A stretch of DNA of 64,000 nucleotides from NCBI RefSeq assembly GCF_003614435.1, contig NZ_CP025546.1:1674001-1738000 (forward strand), given 5' to 3'. Shown here piece by piece: positions 58,892 to 64,000 of this stretch. A program made the translations under genes and the position numbers. The notes beneath the pieces were generated by a model, which saw only the letters and a program-made list of their open reading frames with translations, was not told where the DNA came from and searched no databases. This DNA comes from Mycobacterium paragordonae (GTDB taxonomy: Bacteria; Actinomycetota; Actinomycetes; Mycobacteriales; Mycobacteriaceae). Each line of letters opens with the position of its first letter. Within the stretch, counting starts at the first letter, position 1.

Positions 58892-60232
58892 CAGGGCGGA
58901 GACCTCAGCGGCGGCCCGCTGGCCGGATCTGACCGCTCCGTCGAAGTATCCGGTCCATTCGTCGGCGGTCTCGGTGCCTGCCCAGTGAATCGGCCCGACC
59001 GCTTGGCGCAGCACTTTGCCATACTTGGTCCACGACCCCGGCGGCACCGCCGCGGTTGGTCCGCCGGGGGCAAATTCTTCTGTCCCCCAACGGAAGTCGG
59101 TGTAGTCGAGCGGGTTGAGGGCCTCCTCGCCGTACAGCGAGGCGAAGCAGCGCAGCGCGTCCCGGCGGCGCTGGTCGGCGGGCAGCGAGTCGAAGGCGCG
59201 CGGGTCGACGAAGCCCAGCAGGACTCCGGGACCGTCCGCGTGCGGGCTGACGTCGAAAGTGATGAATACCGGGCCGTTGTCCAGCAGGGCCTGGCCGGAG
59301 AAGCCCTGGGCCCGCCAGAACGGCGTCTCGTAGGCCGCGTAGGCCTTGGTCAGCCGGCCCTGCGGCCAGTGCCGGGCGAGTTCGGTGTACTCGGGCGGCA
59401 GCGGGGGATTGAACTCGATGCCAGCCCGGTGCGCGGGTGGAATGGCGACGATGACGAAACCGGCCTCGGCCTGGCCCTGGTCGCAGGTGACCGTGACTCC
59501 CGACCCGTGCCGTTCGATGCGCCGGACGCGGGCGTCCAGCACCACGCGGTCGCCGAGTTCGGCCGCCGCCCGGTCGGCGATCTGCTGGGTGCCGCCGGGT
59601 ATCAGGTCCTGCTGGGCGCCGTTCTCGGTGTCGAGGAGCCGGTTGAGTCCGCCGGCTGCGCGCACGTAGCGGGCGGCGTGCAGCATCGACACGTCGTCGG
59701 GTTCGCAGCCCCATGTCACCCGGGTCATGATCGCCATCAGATCCCGCGACGACGCGGTGGCGCGCACCATGCCCAGCCACTGTCCGAGCGAGACGCCGTC
59801 GAGTTGACGGGCCCGCTTGGCGTGCCAGGGCGCGGCGATCGGGACGGTGCGCGAGATCCGCTCGAACTGCCACTGCAGCCGGCCGATGTCGAGCAGCCCG
59901 ACCAGCGAGAGCCGCGGGATGGTGCCGCTGTAGGCGCGGGCCGTGCCGCGCCAGTGGATCACGTTCTTGCCGTCGTGGTAGGTCGGAACGGTGGGCAACC
60001 CGAGCTCGCTGATCAGCTTGAGCACGGCGTCCTGAGTGGGTCCGACGAAGGAGCCGCCCCGGTCGATCGGCAGGCCGGCGACGCTGCCGCTGAACGAGCG
60101 GCCGCCGACCCGGTCGCGGCCTTCCAGTACCAGCACGTCATGGCCCTGTTGCGTGAGCTCCCGAGCTGCGGCGAGTCCGGCGAGACCGGCGCCCACCACG
60201 ACGACGTCGACATTCCAGGGGGGGTTCGGCAC
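58886..60232 (-). CDS. aofH: Flavin-containing monoamine oxidase AofH
   Basis: 448 residues from GTG 60232 ([20 protein letters not shown]). It closely follows M. tuberculosis AofH (Rv3170) as I recall it, including [58 protein letters not shown] and [18 protein letters not shown]. It oxidises amines using FAD and O2. Much longer upstream frames are shadows of the neighbouring gene. It is part of a block conserved with Rv3167c-Rv3171c, but separated from the Rv3169-like gene by an LLM oxidoreductase. Confidence 0.93.
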   Translation of the reverse strand: MPNPPWNVDVVVVGAGLAGLAAARELTQQGHDVLVLEGRDRVGGRSFSGSVAGLPIDRGGSFVGPTQDAVLKLISELGLPTVPTYHDGKNVIHWRGTARAYSGTIPRLSLVGLLDIGRLQWQFERISRTVPIAAPWHAKRARQLDGVSLGQWLGMVRATASSRDLMAIMTRVTWGCEPDDVSMLHAARYVRAAGGLNRLLDTENGAQQDLIPGGTQQIADRAAAELGDRVVLDARVRRIERHGSGVTVTCDQGQAEAGFVIVAIPPAHRAGIEFNPPLPPEYTELARHWPQGRLTKAYAAYETPFWRAQGFSGQALLDNGPVFITFDVSPHADGPGVLLGFVDPRAFDSLPADQRRRDALRCFASLYGEEALNPLDYTDFRWGTEEFAPGGPTAAVPPGSWTKYGKVLRQAVGPIHWAGTETADEWTGYFDGAVRSGQRAAAEVSALL

Positions 60233-60305
60233 GTGCTCCAGTGAACAGCATCGGCTGCCGGTTCCGTAGGGTGACTTGCGTGCCGGATCTCCAGGTGGGC
60301 GTGCT

Positions 60306-61298
60306 TTGAAGGTATTCACCGCTTTATACGGTCTGGGGGACGCGGCCGACCGGGCGCGCGAGTTGCGCGACGCCGGGGCCGCCGGGGTGGCGACCTTCGA
60401 AGGTCCCCACGACGTGTTCGCGCCGCTGACCCTGGCCGCGACGGTGGGTGGCCTGGACCTGATGACCAACGTCGCAATTGCGTTTCCGCGCAACCCGATT
60501 CACCTGGCACACCAGGCCAACGACCACCAGCTGCTCAGTGGCGGGCGGTTCCACCTGGGCCTGGGCACGCAGATTCGTCCGCAGATCGAGAAGCGGTTCG
60601 GCGCGCAGTTCGACCGTCCGGTGCAGCGGATGACGGAGCTGATCGCGGCGCTGCGCGCGATCTTCGAGACCTGGAACTCCGGTACGCGCTTGGACTTTCG
60701 CGGCGAGTTCTACCGGCACACGCTGATGACGCCGACGTTCAATCCTGGCCCCAACCCGTACGGCCCGCCGCCCATCTACGTGGGCGCGCTCGGGCCGCGG
60801 CTGACCCGGGCGACCGCCGAGCACGCCGACGGTCTGCTGGTGATGCCGTTCGGTTCAAAGCGTTTCCTGCACGGCAGCACCATGCCGGCGGTGCGGGCCG
60901 GCCTGGAGGCCAGTGGTCGGCGCACGCAGGATTTCCGCATCATTCCGGAAGTCATCGTCTCGGGCGACTCGGAAGAGGCGGTGGCGGGCACCAGGCGGTT
61001 GCTGTCGTTCTACGGGTCGACGCCGGCGTACCGGCCGGTGCTGGCCGCGCACGGCTGGGAGGATCTGCAGCCCGAACTCAACGCGATGTCCAAGCAGGGC
61101 CGTTGGCAGGAGATGGGCTCCCTGATCACCGACGAGATGATGCACACCATCGCGGCGTGCGGCACCCCGGCGCAGATCGCCGCGCACATCCGCGACCGTC
61201 TCGACGGCGTCTCCGACACGGTGTTCCTGTATCAGGCGGCGCCGATCGGCCTGTCCACGCTGGCCGAGATCATCGACGAGTTAGGGCGCGACGGTTAG
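60306..61298 (+). CDS. LLM-class F420-dependent oxidoreductase
   Basis: 330 residues. Luciferase-like barrel: [60 protein letters not shown] and [20 protein letters not shown]. Mycobacterial members usually use coenzyme F420. The substrate is unknown. The TTG at 60306 has AGGTGGG upstream and gives the family-typical N-terminus; an upstream TTG at 60276 is less likely. It lies between aofH and the Rv3169-like gene on the opposite strand and overlaps the latter's end by 18 bases. Confidence 0.9.
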   Translation: MKVFTALYGLGDAADRARELRDAGAAGVATFEGPHDVFAPLTLAATVGGLDLMTNVAIAFPRNPIHLAHQANDHQLLSGGRFHLGLGTQIRPQIEKRFGAQFDRPVQRMTELIAALRAIFETWNSGTRLDFRGEFYRHTLMTPTFNPGPNPYGPPPIYVGALGPRLTRATAEHADGLLVMPFGSKRFLHGSTMPAVRAGLEASGRRTQDFRIIPEVIVSGDSEEAVAGTRRLLSFYGSTPAYRPVLAAHGWEDLQPELNAMSKQGRWQEMGSLITDEMMHTIAACGTPAQIAAHIRDRLDGVSDTVFLYQAAPIGLSTLAEIIDELGRDG

Positions 61299-62395
61299 CC
61301 AGTCGGCGAATCCCGATGGGTCGTGCCGGCCCAGCGCGCCGTGCTCGTAGAGGCCCCAGCCCTCCACCGGCTCGCCGTCGCCGTCCCGGCAGACCGCGCG
61401 CCCGACGTGGTCGATGACGCCGAAGCCCGAGCGGGCGACGATGCCGGGGTCGGTCATGTCATAGGTCAGCCGCTCGGCGAACTTCTCGCCCTTCCACAGG
61501 CCGTGCGTCCAGTCCGAGTCGCCGCCGTAGCCGCCGCCGACGTGGATCGGCACCGGCAGCTTGGACTCTACGTCGAAGTGCACGGGGGTGCCGTCGGGCG
61601 TGGTCGCGTCGATGGTCGCGCCGGTCGGGATCCGGGTGCCGGAGCGGTAGTGGATCTTGACCCGCGGCCAGCCCAGCTGTTCGACCCGGCCGTCGCGCCA
61701 TACCCGCGTGCAGTCGTTGAGCGAGCGGAACCCGTTGGGCTCCTCCTGGATGATCAGCACGATCGCGAAGTCGTCGAATGCGATCGGCACGTACAGCCAC
61801 CACATCCCTTCGAACGGCGGGTCCGCGGGCCGGCCGGCGGGTTCCGGCTCGCCGATCGGGCGGATGCCCCAGGATCGGTCGCGGCTGCCGATCCAGACGG
61901 ACGGGTCGAGGGTGATCTCTTCGCCGTCGACACTCAGCCGGCCGCTCCAGCTGCCGAGTTGGGCGAACCGCTGGGCGTTGAGCGTGACCCGGTTGCCGGA
62001 CCGCAGGATGTGCGGCTGCTCCTGGACCACGTCGAATAGGCCCTCCCAGGTGAGATCGGCTGCGATGCCTTCGGTTTCGTCCAGCACGATGCGCAATTTG
62101 CGCAGCGGCTCGATGACCTCGACGCGGTAGCCGTTGACGTGCTGGTTCAACCGGTCCTGATCGATGGCATCCGAAAGGTGCACGGCCGTCTGCGTTTCGC
62201 CGCGCCGGACGAGCAGGAAGGCGTCCTTGACCCCGAGGTTGGGGTAGTAGCCGATGCCGGTGATGACGAAGATGTCTCCGGTCCGGTCGTGGGCGTTGTA
62301 GTAGGAGCGGTCGTAGAAGTTGCGGTCGGATGAGCCGGGCCAGGCGATCGGTTGGGGAATCTGGTGTACCGGGTATTCGTCGAGCGGGCCAAGCA

Positions 62396-62396
<1 letters not shown>
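61281..62396 (-). CDS. Rv3169-like conserved protein
   Basis: 371 residues from ATG 62396 (LGPLDEYPVHQIPQPIAWPG). No catalytic motif is recognised. Many Trp and beta-strand segments (WIGSRDRSWGIRPIGEPEP, MWWLYVPIAFDDFAIVLIIQ) suggest a lipocalin- or hydroxyneurosporene-dehydratase-like beta barrel. It overlaps the stop of the APH-like gene by one base (TAATG) and so is cotranscribed with it, the same pairing as Rv3168-Rv3169 in M. tuberculosis. The role is unknown, probably linked to lipid or steroid-type substrates. Confidence 0.82.
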
Positions 62397-63535
<1,139 letters not shown>

Positions 63536-63537
63536 TT

Positions 63538-63556
63538 ACGATACGGTAGGTAGCGT
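63538..63556. promoter_or_regulatory. Operator candidate for the Rv3167c-like TetR
   Basis: ACGATAC-GGTAG-GTAGCGT: 7-bp inverted arms with one mismatch, between the divergent APH-like and TetR genes, directly before the TetR ATG. Confidence 0.5.
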
Positions 63557-63557
63557 T

Positions 63558-64000
63558 ATGAAAGCAGACCCGTCCACCCTTGACAAGATCCCCGGCGCCG
63601 GGCGGCCGCGGGATCCGCGCATTGACTCTGCCATTCTCGCAGCGACCGCGGAACTGCTTGTCAACATCGGCTATTCGAATCTCAGTCTGGCCGCGGTGGC
63701 CGAGCGGGCCGGCACCACCAAGTCGGCGCTGTACCGCAGATGGTCCAGTAAGGCGGAATTGGTGCACGAGGCGGCGTTCCCGGTGGCGCCGACGGCGTTG
63801 GTGGCGCCGGCGGGTGATTTCGCCGCCGACATCCGGATGATGATCGAGGCCACCCGTGACGTATTCACCACTCCGGTGGTGCGGGCCGCGCTGCCCGGTC
63901 TGGTGGCCGACATGACCGCCGATGCCGAGTTGAACGCGCGGGTGATGTCGCGCTTCGCCGGTCTGTTCGCGGCGGTGCGGATTCGGCTGCGCGAGGCGAT
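63558..64000 (+). CDS. TetR-family regulator (Rv3167c-like), cut by the window end
   Basis: 147 residues are visible and the frame is still open at base 64000. The N-terminus KADPSTLDKIPGAGRPRDPR leads to a TetR domain: ATAELLVNIGYSNLSLAAVA, ERAGTTKSALYRRWSSKAEL. It is divergent from the APH-like/Rv3169-like operon, the arrangement of Rv3167c in M. tuberculosis. It probably represses that operon through the inverted repeat at 63538. Confidence 0.9.
   Translation, partial: MKADPSTLDKIPGAGRPRDPRIDSAILAATAELLVNIGYSNLSLAAVAERAGTTKSALYRRWSSKAELVHEAAFPVAPTALVAPAGDFAADIRMMIEATRDVFTTPVVRAALPGLVADMTADAELNARVMSRFAGLFAAVRIRLREA

Overview
The window is high-GC actinobacterial DNA from a Mycobacterium. 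It carries an adjacent PPE-MPTR and PE_PGRS pair, a Tgs1-type triacylglycerol synthase beside an Rv3131-type nitroreductase, and a block collinear with the M. tuberculosis Rv3167c-Rv3171c neighbourhood (TetR, APH-fold protein, Rv3169-like protein, AofH, Hpx). PE_PGRS and PPE-MPTR genes point to a slow-growing species. The NirK-type oxidase, the extra ctaD and several WS/DGAT and amine-oxidase genes suggest a non-tuberculous species. The species cannot be named from sequence reading alone.

Layout. 1-3030: end of a genomic island. The right part of an IS3-family element truncates a DUF4236 gene. Next comes a 3' fragment of tRNA-fMet that looks like an att site. An IS481-family element with a 16-bp target duplication is inserted at the end of that fragment, separating it from its terminator. 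3132-6463: alpha/beta hydrolase, then a DoxX-like/P450 pair divergent from a TetR gene. 6484-10914: PE_PGRS and PPE-MPTR genes. 11130-18101: mycothiol-dependent isomerase family protein, a large AAA/LuxR regulator with a 20-codon leader, TetR/APH-like divergent pair, and a membrane esterase.

18260-30356 is the most distinctive part, a probable hypoxia/nitric-oxide (NO) response region. It holds an Rv3131-like nitroreductase and divergent tgs1, then an operon of regulator A, an NnrS-like membrane protein and a membrane-cupredoxin-NirK fusion. Facing this are a hemerythrin-DUF2249 protein and an osmC-hemerythrin-ferredoxin operon. Two further regulators (B and C) follow, C being translationally coupled to fdxA, with a decayed molybdopterin oxidoreductase between them. 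The three regulators are paralogues with a C-X13-C-X2-H...C signature suggesting a metal or Fe-S sensor. AT-rich palindromes lie in front of the transcription units, and two of these elements are each shared by two promoters.

30698-37724: a ketoacyl synthase-like protein lacking the catalytic Cys and one His, a ctaD, a DsbA-like protein, a PAP2 membrane protein, and a TetR divergent from an NTF2-like/enoyl-CoA hydratase pair. 37698-43808: flavin amine oxidase, TetR, WS/DGAT, DUF1345, NTF2-like and MFS genes; one operator sequence occurs on both sides of the TetR gene. 43820-48294: a 1384-residue histidine kinase/receiver/PAS/PP2C/anti-sigma-kinase protein coupled to a STAS protein, a complete partner-switching module. 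48281-52911: bicupin protein divergent from a GntR-desaturase-SDR-decarboxylase operon. 52917-56394: K+/H+ antiporter and TrkA-type protein, then small conserved genes. 56408-64000: Tat-lipoprotein-like amine oxidase, hpx, aofH, an LLM oxidoreductase, Rv3169-like and Rv3168-like genes, and the start of a TetR gene running off the window.
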